A stretch of 64,000 bases of DNA from Rothia nasimurium (GTDB lineage Bacteria; Actinomycetota; Actinomycetes; Actinomycetales; Micrococcaceae): contig NZ_CP056080.1 of assembly GCF_014217215.1 (NCBI RefSeq), positions 2,108,001-2,172,000 on the forward strand, in the 5' to 3' direction. A model generated the notes under the pieces. The model was not told the origin of the DNA and made no database searches. It worked only from the letters and a program-made list of their open reading frames with translations. Each line of letters opens with the position of its first letter. Within the stretch, counting starts at the first letter, position 1. The position numbers were made by a program, and so were the translations under genes. Positions 9,619-17,984 of the stretch are shown here, one piece after another.

Positions 9619-9640
9619 GTTCAACTAACGTTTACCCAAC
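9619..9640. promoter_or_regulatory. Candidate PHO box
   Basis: Two adjacent 11-base direct repeats, GTTCAACTAAC (9619-9629) and GTTTACCCAAC (9630-9640), match the layout of actinobacterial PhoP/RegX3 boxes, which are tandem 11-base units beginning GTTCA. The site is between senX3 and phoU. A further GTTCAT lies at 9652-9657. Confidence 0.55.
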
Positions 9641-9740
9641 CATGTGTTTGTGTTCATGTGGCCTTGGCACCCTAAAGGGGTAGCCATGGGCAGGAGTCTG
9701 CCCGGCACCCCACACTTCCCCAGATGGAAAGGACGCGCAC

Positions 9741-10397
9741 GTGCGCAAAGTCTTCCAAGCCGAACTACAGCACGTCGGCGAAGAGCTGATTCATATCGCT
9801 GCCCTGGTCCAGGAGGCTCTCGGCCGCGCTTCGGACGCCTTCTTGCAGGCCGATATTCAAGAAGCCGAAGAGGTTATCACCAACGATGCCCGCATCGACT
9901 TCATGCAAAACGAACTCGATGAGCGCGCTATCGACATTCTGGCTCTGCAGGGCCCGGTAGCCTCCGACCTGCGCATGATTGTTGGCGCCCTGCGCATGAG
10001 CTCATCCCTGGAGCGCATGGGCGACCTTGCCCGCCACGTCGCCCAGGTTGCCCGCATGCGCTACCCCGAGCACGTCCTACCCGAGTCCATCGTGCCGGTC
10101 TTCCGCGAAATCATCGAGCTTGACCAGAAAATTATCGCCAGCGTCATCAGCCTGCTTGAGACCCGCGAGCTCTCCCATACCCAGGACATCATCAAGAACA
10201 AGATGCGCATCAACGAACTCCACGTTGAGGTCTTCAACCGCATGGCAGCCCCCGACTGGGGCCAGAAGGCCCAGGTCACCGTTGACGTCACCCTGGCCTC
10301 CCGTTACCTGGAGCGCTTTGGCGACCACGGTGTGTCGGTAGCCCGCAAGGTCACCTACCTGGTCACCGGCGACTGGAACGCCGTCCCCAGCATCTAG
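9741..10397 (+). CDS. phoU: Phosphate signalling protein PhoU
   Basis: PhoU is a cytosolic helical-bundle protein that couples the Pst transporter to the SenX3/PhoR kinase. The 218-residue product is all helical with two PhoU repeats, including the metal-site patterns near RRIDFMQNELDERAIDIL-like sequence and RYLERFGDHGVSVAR at the end. The GTG start has GGAAAGGA upstream. It is divergent from senX3-regX3, a common arrangement. No pst genes lie nearby. Confidence 0.94.
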   Translation: MRKVFQAELQHVGEELIHIAALVQEALGRASDAFLQADIQEAEEVITNDARIDFMQNELDERAIDILALQGPVASDLRMIVGALRMSSSLERMGDLARHVAQVARMRYPEHVLPESIVPVFREIIELDQKIIASVISLLETRELSHTQDIIKNKMRINELHVEVFNRMAAPDWGQKAQVTVDVTLASRYLERFGDHGVSVARKVTYLVTGDWNAVPSI

Positions 10398-10423
10398 GCT
10401 GGCAGGTACCATCTCCGTCAGAA

Positions 10424-10484
10424 GGTACCGCTTAAATCAGAAAAACCCACCTGGCTGGTGGGTTTTTCTGATTTAAGTGGTACC
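10424..10484. terminator. Long palindromic terminator, phoU / gpmA
   Basis: Two arms of 28 bases (10424-10451 and 10457-10484) are complementary except for one mismatch, around a five-base loop. The stem carries an A-run and a T-run, so it should end transcription on both strands between the converging genes. Confidence 0.85.
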
Positions 10485-10494
10485 TACCGGGGAT

Positions 10495-11235
10495 TTACTT
10501 CTTACCCTGGTTAGCAACAGCCTTGATGGCGTCCTTAGCAGCCTCGGGGTCGAGGTACTCGCCGGGGCCAACAGGCTTGAAGTTCTCGTCGAGCTCGTAG
10601 TAGAGGGGGATGCCGGTGGGGATGTTCAGACCGGCGATGTCCTCATCTGAGATGCCTTCGAGGTTCTTGACCAGGGCACGCAGGGAGTTACCGTGGGCAG
10701 CAACCAGAACGGTCTTGCCAGCCTTCAGGTCTTCCTTGATGTCTGACTCCCAGTAGGGCAGCATGCGCTCGAGAACGTCCTTCAGGCACTCGGTGCGGGG
10801 AGCGTTCTCGATGTCTGCGTAGCGGGGGTCGTTCGCCTGGGAGAACTCGTCGTTGTCGTCGAGGGCCGGAGGCGGAACGTCGTAGGAGCGACGCCAGGTC
10901 ATGAACTGCTCTTCACCGTAGGTTTCGAGGGTCTGAGTCTTGTCCTTGCCCTGGAGCGCACCGTAGTGACGCTCGTTCAGGCGCCAGTTGCGCTTGACGG
11001 GGATCCAGTGGCGGTCAGCGGCATCGAGAGCCAGGTTGGCGGTGTTGATGGCGCGGCGCTGCAGGGAGGTGTGGACGACATCGGGGAGGATGCCGCGTTC
11101 CTTCAGCAGTTCGCCACCGCGGGTGGCTTCGGCGCGACCCTTCTCGGTCAGGGCAACGTCTACCCAGCCGGTGAAGAGGTTCTTTTCGTTCCATTCTGAT
11201 TGCCCGTGACGGAGCAGTACCAATTTGTAAGTCAT
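10495..11235 (-). CDS. gpmA: 2,3-bisphosphoglycerate-dependent phosphoglycerate mutase
   Basis: This glycolytic enzyme interconverts 2- and 3-phosphoglycerate. The phosphohistidine motif is [10 protein letters not shown] at the N-terminus, followed by NLFTGW, the [12 protein letters not shown] loop and the second catalytic His in [14 protein letters not shown] chose the ATG at 11235 because it gives the usual 246 residues and is preceded by a G-rich ribosome-binding site; the open frame extends 19 codons upstream into a hairpin and is unlikely to be translated. Confidence 0.96.
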   Translation of the reverse strand: MTYKLVLLRHGQSEWNEKNLFTGWVDVALTEKGRAEATRGGELLKERGILPDVVHTSLQRRAINTANLALDAADRHWIPVKRNWRLNERHYGALQGKDKTQTLETYGEEQFMTWRRSYDVPPPALDDNDEFSQANDPRYADIENAPRTECLKDVLERMLPYWESDIKEDLKAGKTVLVAAHGNSLRALVKNLEGISDEDIAGLNIPTGIPLYYELDENFKPVGPGEYLDPEAAKDAIKAVANQGKK

Positions 11236-11274
11236 ACCCCCCATTATCCCACTCCCAACCCCCAAAGCAAAGAT

Positions 11275-11343
11275 AAACCCACACATATTCACGGAAAACC
11301 CGGTCTTTTCCGGGGGTTTCTTCGTGAATATGTGTGGGTTTTT
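11275..11343 (-). terminator. Long hairpin between DUF2516 gene and gpmA
   Basis: A 19-base perfect inverted repeat (11275-11293 with 11323-11341) encloses a smaller CCCGG/CCGGG hairpin. It lies downstream of the DUF2516 gene and upstream of the gpmA start, so it probably terminates the former on the minus strand. Confidence 0.7.
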
Positions 11344-11365
11344 CAGACCTTAACGCAAGCTGCGG

Positions 11366-11680
11366 CTAGCGGCGGCGCACCGCGACGGCGGGGCGGACGT
11401 CCGCGAGGAAGACGCCCACGGCGGTGGCGGCAATGAGCTGCATGAAGACAGACCCGCCACCGACAGCCAGGGACTGCCAGACCATCAGCACAGAGAAAAC
11501 AGCCGCGGCAGCGGTCACGCCAACCCAGAAGCCCTTGGTACGTTTGAAGGCGCTCTGGTAGGCGTAGCTTGAAGCGCGGGCGGCCTCAATCAGCGCAAAA
11601 ATCGACAGGGCGGCAACTACCAGGGCCAGGGCAAGGCCCACGTAGTAGGTAACCAACACAATCAGGTCAATAGGGGTCAT
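11366..11680 (-). CDS. DUF2516-type small membrane protein
   Basis: This 104-residue protein has three predicted membrane helices (about residues 5-30, 50-70 and 75-95) and a positively charged C-terminus. The pattern matches DUF2516 proteins, which are common in actinobacteria and have no known function. The ATG lies 12 bases after the stop of the trans-sulfuration gene, so the two are probably co-transcribed. Confidence 0.75.
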   Translation of the reverse strand: MTPIDLIVLVTYYVGLALALVVAALSIFALIEAARASSYAYQSAFKRTKGFWVGVTAAAAVFSVLMVWQSLAVGGGSVFMQLIAATAVGVFLADVRPAVAVRRR

Positions 11681-11692
11681 GGCGTCCGTTCG

Positions 11693-12874
11693 CTACTTGA
11701 GGTTTTCTAGGGCCGCTGCCAGGTCGTTGTAGAGGTCATCGACGTTCTCGATGCCTACCGACAGGCGCAGCAGTGACTCGGGGATGGAGTGGGGCTCTGA
11801 GCCGTGGCGGCGGCGGCGTTCAATCAGTGATTCTACGCCACCGAGGCTGGTTGCGGGCGTCCAGATATTCAGGGCCTTGACCACGCGGTCGGTTTCTTCA
11901 GCGGTGGCGTCGAGGGTGATGGAGAGGATCGAACCGAAGGTGCGCATCTGTGCGGATGCCCGCTCAAAGCCGGGGTCGGTGGGCAAGCCAGGGTAGCGCA
12001 CGGCCTTGACGGCGGGGTGGGCCTGCAGGCGCTGGGCCAGTTCGAGGGCGTTAGCGGCGGCGCATTCAAGGCGCACGCCCAGGGTACGGACGCCGCGCAG
12101 GCCCAGCCATGCCTCGAAGGGGCCGGCGATAGCGCCGTTAGTGGTGCGGTGGGCGGCCATGGCTTCGCGCAGGACGGGGTTAGATGTGACAGTGATGCCC
12201 AGCAGCACATCGGAGTGACCGGCGATGGACTTGGTGGCGGAGTGGACGACCACGTCGGCACCCAGGGCCAGCGGGTTTTGCCCCAGCGGGGTGGCGAAGG
12301 TGTTGTCAACGGCAGAGACAATGCCCAGGCGCTTGGCGGCACCGAGGACGGCGGGCAGGTCGGCGACTTCCATCATGGGGTTGGTGGGGGACTCTATCCA
12401 CAGCAGCACCTTGGGGGCAGCGTAGTTGACGGTCTCGGGGGTGACGCCCGCGGTGGCGGCGGCCTTTTCGAGTTCGGCAATTACAGAGTCGGTGTTTTCA
12501 ATATCGAGACGCACCACGGTGGTGATACCGCGGGCTTCGAGACGCTTAGCCATAGACACAGATGCCATGTAGGTGTGCTCGGGCAGCAGAATAATAGAGC
12601 CAACGGGCACCAGATCCTGCACCGCGGCAACGGCTGCCATACCCGAGGCAAAAAGAAGGCCGGGAAGCTCAGCGCCCTCAAGGTCAGCGACAACTTGCTC
12701 AAGACCATCCCAGCTAGGGTTCGTAAAGCGGGCATAGGTATTGAGGTCAGTGGGCCCTATCTGCCGGAAGGTCGAGGACATGGAGATAGGCGGGTTAACC
12801 GGGGCAAGATCACGGTGAGCGGGACGGCCGCCAGCAACCAGACGAGTCTGCGGAGAAAGATTCTGTTCAGTCAT
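11693..12874 (-). CDS. Trans-sulfuration PLP enzyme (cystathionine gamma-synthase/lyase family)
   Basis: This 393-residue fold-type I PLP enzyme belongs to the Cys/Met metabolism family. Visible features are the PLP phosphate site FASGMAAV, the catalytic Tyr region, SPTNP, the Asp in VSAVDNTFATP, and the PLP lysine in VVHSATKSIAGHSD. The C-terminal RLSVGIENVDDLYNDL is typical. Sequence alone does not separate cystathionine gamma-synthase, cystathionine gamma-lyase and methionine gamma-lyase. I chose the ATG at 12874, which has GGTGGG just before it. Confidence 0.87.
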   Translation of the reverse strand: MTEQNLSPQTRLVAGGRPAHRDLAPVNPPISMSSTFRQIGPTDLNTYARFTNPSWDGLEQVVADLEGAELPGLLFASGMAAVAAVQDLVPVGSIILLPEHTYMASVSMAKRLEARGITTVVRLDIENTDSVIAELEKAAATAGVTPETVNYAAPKVLLWIESPTNPMMEVADLPAVLGAAKRLGIVSAVDNTFATPLGQNPLALGADVVVHSATKSIAGHSDVLLGITVTSNPVLREAMAAHRTTNGAIAGPFEAWLGLRGVRTLGVRLECAAANALELAQRLQAHPAVKAVRYPGLPTDPGFERASAQMRTFGSILSITLDATAEETDRVVKALNIWTPATSLGGVESLIERRRRHGSEPHSIPESLLRLSVGIENVDDLYNDLAAALENLK

Positions 12875-13000
12875 ACCCACCACCATACGCGCCCGATTCT
12901 TAAGGAGCTAGTAGGTGAGAAGCATAGTCACCAAATGAACTAGCTTAGAGCCTCTGCCTAACCGTAAGCCCCAGCGAACATGCCTTGGTAGGCTAGAGGG

Positions 13001-13678
13001 GTGACTCAAGCACTGACCTACACCCCAGATGCCGACCCGGCACGCGCCCACGGCCCCTACCCCGGTACCTTCATCGTCTTTGAAGGCGGCGACGGGTCAG
13101 GCAAAACCACCCAAATCAAGCTCCTTGCTGACGCCCTCACAGAGCGCGGCCACCGTGTGCTGGTCACCCGCGAACCAGGGGGCACCGACATCGGAGAAAA
13201 ACTCCGTGCCCTGGTCCTAGAACACGGCAACGGCGAGATTGACCCGCACACCGAAGCACTCATTTTTGCGGCCTCACGGGCCGCCCACGCCCGCCAAAAA
13301 ATTCAACCCGCGCTAGAAGCCGGCATCCTCGTTCTGTGCGACCGCTACATTGACTCGTCAGCGGCCTACCAGGGAGCCGGGCGCGGCCTGGGGGTAGAGA
13401 ACATCACCGACCTGAGCCGCTGGGCCACCGGCAACCTCCTGCCCGACATCACGGTGCTCCTTGATGTGTCACTGGCTGAAAGCCGTGCGCGCGCCGGTGC
13501 GCGCGGCCAAGCTGACCGTATGGAAGCCGCCGACGACACCTTCCACAGCGCTCTACACAGCACCTTCCGTTCCCTATCGCAGGCTGCCCCAGAGCGGTAC
13601 GCCGTTATCAACGGTGCCCAGCCCATTGAGCAGGTTCACAAGCAGGTTCTGAACGCGGCTCTGGCGGTGATTGCATGA
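13001..13678 (+). CDS. tmk: Thymidylate kinase
   Basis: Tmk phosphorylates dTMP to dTDP. The 225-residue protein has the P-loop FEGGDGSGKTTQ, the DR(Y/H) motif in LCDRYIDSSAAYQGAGRG and the LID region RARAGARGQADRME. About 25 residues precede the core. The GTG start has no ribosome-binding site; a -10 box TAGGCT (12989-12994) lies six bases before it, so the mRNA is probably leaderless. It overlaps holB by four bases. Confidence 0.95.
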   Translation: MTQALTYTPDADPARAHGPYPGTFIVFEGGDGSGKTTQIKLLADALTERGHRVLVTREPGGTDIGEKLRALVLEHGNGEIDPHTEALIFAASRAAHARQKIQPALEAGILVLCDRYIDSSAAYQGAGRGLGVENITDLSRWATGNLLPDITVLLDVSLAESRARAGARGQADRMEAADDTFHSALHSTFRSLSQAAPERYAVINGAQPIEQVHKQVLNAALAVIA

Positions 13679-14832
13679 GCGTCTGGGATTCCCTAGTAGG
13701 GCAGAATGAGGTCAAGCACCAGCTAGCCACCGCCGCCGCTGATACTAAGCCCACCCACGCCTGGCTCTTTACCGGCCCTCCCGGTGCCGGCCACGCCACT
13801 GCGGCCCAGGCTTTTGCGGCGGCGCTCCTTTGCGACCAGCCCGACCCCACCGCGCGTGGCTGTGGAACCTGCCGTTCCTGCCAGACAGTGCTCAGCGGCT
13901 CCCACGCAGACTTCCTGCACTTTCGGACCGAAAAAACTGTCATCACTATCGATGAGGCCCGCGAGTTCGTGGTCAAGGCGCAGGACCGCCCGGCTGTTGG
14001 GCGCTGGCGAGTCATGCTCATTGAAGATGCCCACCGCATGCCCGAGCGCACCTCCAACGTACTCCTCAAAGCTATAGAGGAGCCGCCACCCTACACCATC
14101 TGGTTATTGACGGCCCCCTCCCCTGCCGATGTCCTCATTACCATTCGCTCCCGGTGCCGCCCGGTCCAGCTACGGCTCCCCCTGGTGACGGATGTCGCCG
14201 CCGTACTCGGTACCCAGTACGGGATTGAGTCCCAGCAGGCTGAACTGGTAGCCCGCCTAGCCCAGGGCAACCTGGACACCGCCCACAAGCTAGCAACCGA
14301 CCCTCAGGCCCGCACCCGCCGTGATTCTGTGGTCAAGATACCGCTGACCCTCAACTCTGTTGCCTCGGCAATGGATGCCGCCGACCGGCTCATCTCTATT
14401 GCCGAGGCCGAAGCGGAGGCAGACGCCCAAACCCGCAACGAGGCCGAACGCGCCGCGCTCCTAACCTCCCTGGGCTACACGGACGGGGAGAAGCTCTCCC
14501 CCACCCACCGCGCCCAGGTACGCCAGCTAGAAGAAGACCAAAAACGCCGCGCCAAACGTATTCAAACCGACACCCTGGACCGTTTTCTGGCCGACATTCA
14601 AACGGTCTTCCGTGATGTGCTCACCCTACAAATGGGTACGGGGGCAGAACTTATTAACGCCCACATGGCTCAGCAGATACAGGCTTATGCCACGCGCACT
14701 ACACCGGAAGCCGCGCTAGCTCATCTGGAAACTGTAGCGACCACCCGCCGCAGAATGACCACCAATGCAAGTGCCCGCCTAGCTTTTGAAGCGATGATGA
14801 CCCAGTTCATCGCCCCACCAGCAGGCCGTTAG
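13675..14832 (+). CDS. holB: DNA polymerase III subunit delta'
   Basis: Delta' is part of the clamp-loader complex. The 385-residue protein has a clamp-loader AAA+ module with a modified P-loop (FTGPPGAGHATAA, where the Lys-Thr is replaced, as is normal for delta'), a zinc-binding set (CGTCRSC), the sensor region LIEDAHRM and LKAIEEPPPYTIWLL. The C-terminal domain is helical and longer than in E. coli, as in other actinobacteria. Translation is coupled to tmk through ATGA. Confidence 0.92.
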   Translation: MSVWDSLVGQNEVKHQLATAAADTKPTHAWLFTGPPGAGHATAAQAFAAALLCDQPDPTARGCGTCRSCQTVLSGSHADFLHFRTEKTVITIDEAREFVVKAQDRPAVGRWRVMLIEDAHRMPERTSNVLLKAIEEPPPYTIWLLTAPSPADVLITIRSRCRPVQLRLPLVTDVAAVLGTQYGIESQQAELVARLAQGNLDTAHKLATDPQARTRRDSVVKIPLTLNSVASAMDAADRLISIAEAEAEADAQTRNEAERAALLTSLGYTDGEKLSPTHRAQVRQLEEDQKRRAKRIQTDTLDRFLADIQTVFRDVLTLQMGTGAELINAHMAQQIQAYATRTTPEAALAHLETVATTRRRMTTNASARLAFEAMMTQFIAPPAGR

Positions 14833-14860
14833 CCTCTGGGCCTTACCTGTTGGATCCCAA

Positions 14861-14903
14861 AAGTTAGCCCCGAACCGGTTACCCGGTTTGGGGCTAAAAC
14901 TTG
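14861..14903. terminator. Terminator, holB / nagA
   Basis: TTAGCCCC-G-AACCGG pairs with CCGGTT-T-GGGGCTAA around a short loop. The minus strand continues with CTTTTGG, favouring use by nagA; it lies between converging genes and may serve both. Confidence 0.7.
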
Positions 14904-14924
14904 TAAAGGTGTTGGTAAGGGTTC

Positions 14925-16085
14925 TTAGAGCTGAACGCCGTCCCGCCAGATACGGGTGGGGAGCAGGGTTTCAGCATCCAAGAGCAGAAGGTCGCCCGGG
15001 TAACCCGGCGCAATCCGACCGTAAGAGTCAGCCAGGTCCAGAGCGGCGGCAGCCTGAGAGGTAGCCGCAGCAACCGCAAGGTCAAGCGGCTGACCAGAGT
15101 TCTGAACAGCCAGCGCCACCGCACGGTCCATCGTCAGGGTAGAACCAGCCAGGGAGTTACCCTCAACCAGGGTCGCAACCCCGTCCTTAACCTCAACTTC
15201 GAGGGTACCCAGCATGTAGATACCGTCAGCGTTGCAGGTAGCTGACATGGCATCGGTCACCAGCACGGTACGCTCCGGTGCCCGCCCAAAAATCTGGGCA
15301 ACTACCGAGGGGTGCACGTGGATACCATCGTTAATAATTTCCAGTGAAACACGGCTATCTTCCAAGGCCGCAATGACAGGGCCGGGGGCGCGGTGGTGGA
15401 TACCGTTCATACCGTTAAAGGTGTGGGTTAGCAGGCTAGCACCTGCCGAGAAAGCATCACGAGCCTGCTCATAGGTGGCGCTGGTGTGGCCTACAGCGAC
15501 CTTAGTACCTGCGCCCACAAAGCTTTCAATAGCAGCCAGGCCGCCCTCACGTTCAGGGGCCATCGTTACCTGGAGCAGATGCCCGCCAGCCGCATCAAGA
15601 ATCTGGGCAACCGCCTCAGGGTCAGGGTCACGCAGAAGATCCTCGGGGTGAGCACCCTTGTGCTGGGGGTGCAGGAAAGGGCCTTCGGCGTGGAAACCCA
15701 AAACCTGAGGGTTCTGCTCGACCAAAGGTGCCAGATTACGCAAGCTCTGGCTAATAGCCTCCACTGAGTTAGTCACGGTGGAAAGAACACTGCGGGTAGT
15801 GCCGTGCTTGGCGTGAGCCTCAAGGGCGGCGGTAGCGCTTTCAAAGGTTCCCTCATCATAGGCATGCCCAGCACCGCCATGGTGGTGGATATCAATATAA
15901 CCGGGAACCAGCGGGGCGCCGGCGGCATCAACCACCTCGGTACCGGGGCTCAGGTAGCTCTGCCACTCATCCTCGCCCAGAACCTTGCTAATCTTCCCGT
16001 TCTCAACGAGTACCGCACCGCGCTGGTGAACCCCGCCGATACTCCCGTCATAGAGGGTAGCTGAATGAACGATAAGGGAGGACAT
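14925..16085 (-). CDS. nagA: N-acetylhexosamine-6-phosphate deacetylase (NagA/AgaA family)
   Basis: This 386-residue amidohydrolase removes the acetyl group from GlcNAc-6-P or GalNAc-6-P. Metal-site features are YIDIHHHGGAGHA near residue 60, AEGPFLHPQHKGAH, the His in VGHTSAT and THTFNGMN, and the catalytic Asp in LVTDAMSAT. I chose the ATG at 16085, with GAAGG upstream and a family-like N-terminus. It lies 28 bases after the DeoR-type regulator and near agaS and an aldolase, so its substrate may be GalNAc-6-P rather than GlcNAc-6-P; that is inference from context. Confidence 0.9.
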   Translation of the reverse strand: MSSLIVHSATLYDGSIGGVHQRGAVLVENGKISKVLGEDEWQSYLSPGTEVVDAAGAPLVPGYIDIHHHGGAGHAYDEGTFESATAALEAHAKHGTTRSVLSTVTNSVEAISQSLRNLAPLVEQNPQVLGFHAEGPFLHPQHKGAHPEDLLRDPDPEAVAQILDAAGGHLLQVTMAPEREGGLAAIESFVGAGTKVAVGHTSATYEQARDAFSAGASLLTHTFNGMNGIHHRAPGPVIAALEDSRVSLEIINDGIHVHPSVVAQIFGRAPERTVLVTDAMSATCNADGIYMLGTLEVEVKDGVATLVEGNSLAGSTLTMDRAVALAVQNSGQPLDLAVAAATSQAAAALDLADSYGRIAPGYPGDLLLLDAETLLPTRIWRDGVQL

Positions 16086-16113
16086 AAAATCTGCCTTCTT
16101 TCTAATCAAAGAA

Positions 16114-16908
16114 TCAAACAATACGGAGCTTATAGCCCTGCTGGGTCACCCGATCGGCCCATTCCTGGCTGATAGAGGAATCTGTAATGATGGTGGTGGC
16201 TGAACGGTCACTCTCACCGCTGATCGAGGTAAAGGAACGCTTACCGAACTTACTGGAATCGGCCACGATAAAGGTCTGCTGGGCGCGAGTAATCATGGTG
16301 TGGTTGACCGATGCCTCATACTCATCGACCGTGCCCGGGCCGTTTTCATCGAACCCGTTGACCCCAATAAAAGCCATATCCAAAGAAATCTGGTTCAGAA
16401 CATCAATGGCGTAGGGGCCGGTCAGCTCGTATGAGAAGCCGTTAATCACCCCGCCGGTCAGCACAATTTTGATTTCACTGACTTCGGCCAGCCGGTAGGC
16501 GATATCAACGGCGTTCGTGACGATGGTCAGGAGAGGCTTATGGGGAGGGGACGACAAATCCTTATGGCGGTGAGCCCACTGCGCAAGAGCATGGGCAAGA
16601 GCGCCCACAGTGGTGCCACCGGTGACCCCAATCATGGCACCGGGCTTAATATAATCCAGGCAGTGCTGGGCAATCGCGGCCTTTTGGGTGCTGTGGGTCT
16701 GGTCTATCTTAATGACCGGGGGAAGGTAGGTATGGAGACTCTGAGCACCGCCCCGTGTACGTTGCAGAAGGCCGGCCTGGCTGAGCGCTTCGAGGTCCCG
16801 CCGGACTGTAGCTGTGGATATGTTGAGCTCATCAACGAGTTCTTTGACCGTCACGACTTCGCGTGAGTTCACAATATCCAGTATCTGTGTATGGCGTACG
16901 CTACGCAT
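16114..16908 (-). CDS. DeoR/GlpR-family regulator (AgaR-like)
   Basis: This 264-residue repressor-type protein has an N-terminal helix-turn-helix (VTVKELVDELNISTATVRRDLEAL) with the DeoR signature, followed by a sugar-phosphate-sensing DeoR C-terminal domain (GVTGGTTVGALA, VLTGGVINGFSYELTG, FIGVNGFD, VADSSKFGKRSF). Such regulators respond to phosphorylated sugars of the pathway they control. It is placed between the catabolic operon and nagA. Candidate operator repeats lie between agaS and the PTS genes. The ATG has AAGGAG 12 bases upstream, a somewhat long spacing. Confidence 0.88.
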   Translation of the reverse strand: MRSVRHTQILDIVNSREVVTVKELVDELNISTATVRRDLEALSQAGLLQRTRGGAQSLHTYLPPVIKIDQTHSTQKAAIAQHCLDYIKPGAMIGVTGGTTVGALAHALAQWAHRHKDLSSPPHKPLLTIVTNAVDIAYRLAEVSEIKIVLTGGVINGFSYELTGPYAIDVLNQISLDMAFIGVNGFDENGPGTVDEYEASVNHTMITRAQQTFIVADSSKFGKRSFTSISGESDRSATTIITDSSISQEWADRVTQQGYKLRIV

Positions 16909-17074
16909 AGTCAGAGCACGCTCCTTGGTCTCTCTATAGTTTTCGGGATGTCGCTAACAGGTACCTCTTAGGGAAAGCACCCGTGACTTCCCAATAATCT
17001 ATCGAATTCTTTTCTTGTTTTCATTCCTGTCCACAGACTGGGCTAGTTGCCCAGACAGTACAGTTATGTGAAGA
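16909..17074. promoter_or_regulatory. Promoter region of the DeoR-type regulator
   Basis: This AT-richer stretch must contain the minus-strand promoter of the regulator-nagA operon. I see no unambiguous -35/-10 pair and no clear copy of the operator-like motif found at 19938-20209. Confidence 0.35.
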
Positions 17075-17104
17075 GGTTGCCCGGCTTAGATAAGCCGGGC
17101 AACC
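17075..17104 (-). terminator. Terminator of the aldolase gene
   Basis: Perfect 14-base arms (17075-17088 and 17091-17104, GGTTGCCCGGCTTA type) form a tight hairpin just downstream of the aldolase stop. The minus strand continues with a moderately T-rich tail. Confidence 0.75.
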
Positions 17105-17114
17105 ATCATTGCTA

Positions 17115-17960
17115 CTACTGAGCGGGCCCGCTCGCAAACAGGGTCAGCAGTCGCTGGGCCTCCTGGCTCAGGGCCTCACGGCCAGCAATGGTGTACTTAC
17201 GGGAGTCCACAACATCGGGGTTAGCTGCCAGGTATTCGCGGATAGCCCCGGTGTAGAAGCCGTTCAGGTGGGTTGAAACGTTAATCTTGGTCATACCGGA
17301 AGCAATACCGCGCAGGATTTCCTCATCGCTCACACCTGAGGAGCCGTGCAAGACCAAGGGTACGCCTGCGGCTTCGCGAAGCCGTCCGATGAGCTCGTGG
17401 TCCAGGGTAGCGGTGCGGGAGGTCATAGCGTGTTCGCTGCCTACCGCAACGGCTAGGGTATCGACACCGGTTGCCGCAACGAATTCCTTGCTCTCTGCCG
17501 GATCGGTGCGCACACCGGGAGCGTGGGCGCTCTTCTTGCCGCCGATTTCACCGAGTTCGGCTTCAACGGTCGCACCGTTCTTGTGGGCGTATTCCACGAC
17601 CTTGGCGGTTGCAGCCAGGTTCTCTTCGTAGGGCAGGGTTGAGCCGTCGTACATGACCGAGCTGAAGCCCAGGTCAATAGCCTGGCAGGCCAGTTCCACG
17701 GACTCACAGTGATCCAGGTGAACAGCAATCTCGGCGGTTGAGTTCCGTGCAATTTCAAGCATGGCACGGCCGATAGGCTCAAAACCACCGTGGTAGCGGA
17801 TGCAGTTATGGCTAACCTGCATAATCACGGGCAGGTTAGCTCGCTCAGCGGCGGCCGCAATTGCTTCTGCGGTCTCCAGGTGGACGACGTTGAAAGCCCC
17901 GATGCCGCTCTTACGGCTTTCGGCAGCTAGGACCAGATCTAGGGTGCTTACCTGTGGCAT
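17115..17960 (-). CDS. Class II ketose-bisphosphate aldolase (tagatose/fructose type)
   Basis: This 281-residue class II aldolase would cleave tagatose- or fructose-1,6-bisphosphate to DHAP and glyceraldehyde-3-phosphate. Zinc ligands are in AVHLDHCES (near residue 83), VEAELGEIGG and LHGSSGV, and the phosphate loop is KINVSTHLN. It resembles GatY/KbaY more than the long FbaA, judging by length and these motifs. AAGGAAG precedes the ATG. It is the last gene of the agaS-kinase-aldolase operon, 24 bases after the kinase. Confidence 0.9.
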   Translation of the reverse strand: MPQVSTLDLVLAAESRKSGIGAFNVVHLETAEAIAAAAERANLPVIMQVSHNCIRYHGGFEPIGRAMLEIARNSTAEIAVHLDHCESVELACQAIDLGFSSVMYDGSTLPYEENLAATAKVVEYAHKNGATVEAELGEIGGKKSAHAPGVRTDPAESKEFVAATGVDTLAVAVGSEHAMTSRTATLDHELIGRLREAAGVPLVLHGSSGVSDEEILRGIASGMTKINVSTHLNGFYTGAIREYLAANPDVVDSRKYTIAGREALSQEAQRLLTLFASGPAQ

Positions 17961-17984
17961 GTTGTTCTTCCTTCTGGGCTGGTG

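Noticed and set aside
11236-11292. N-terminal extension of gpmA
   Set aside because: It runs into a 19-base hairpin and has no ribosome-binding site; the family begins at the later ATG.
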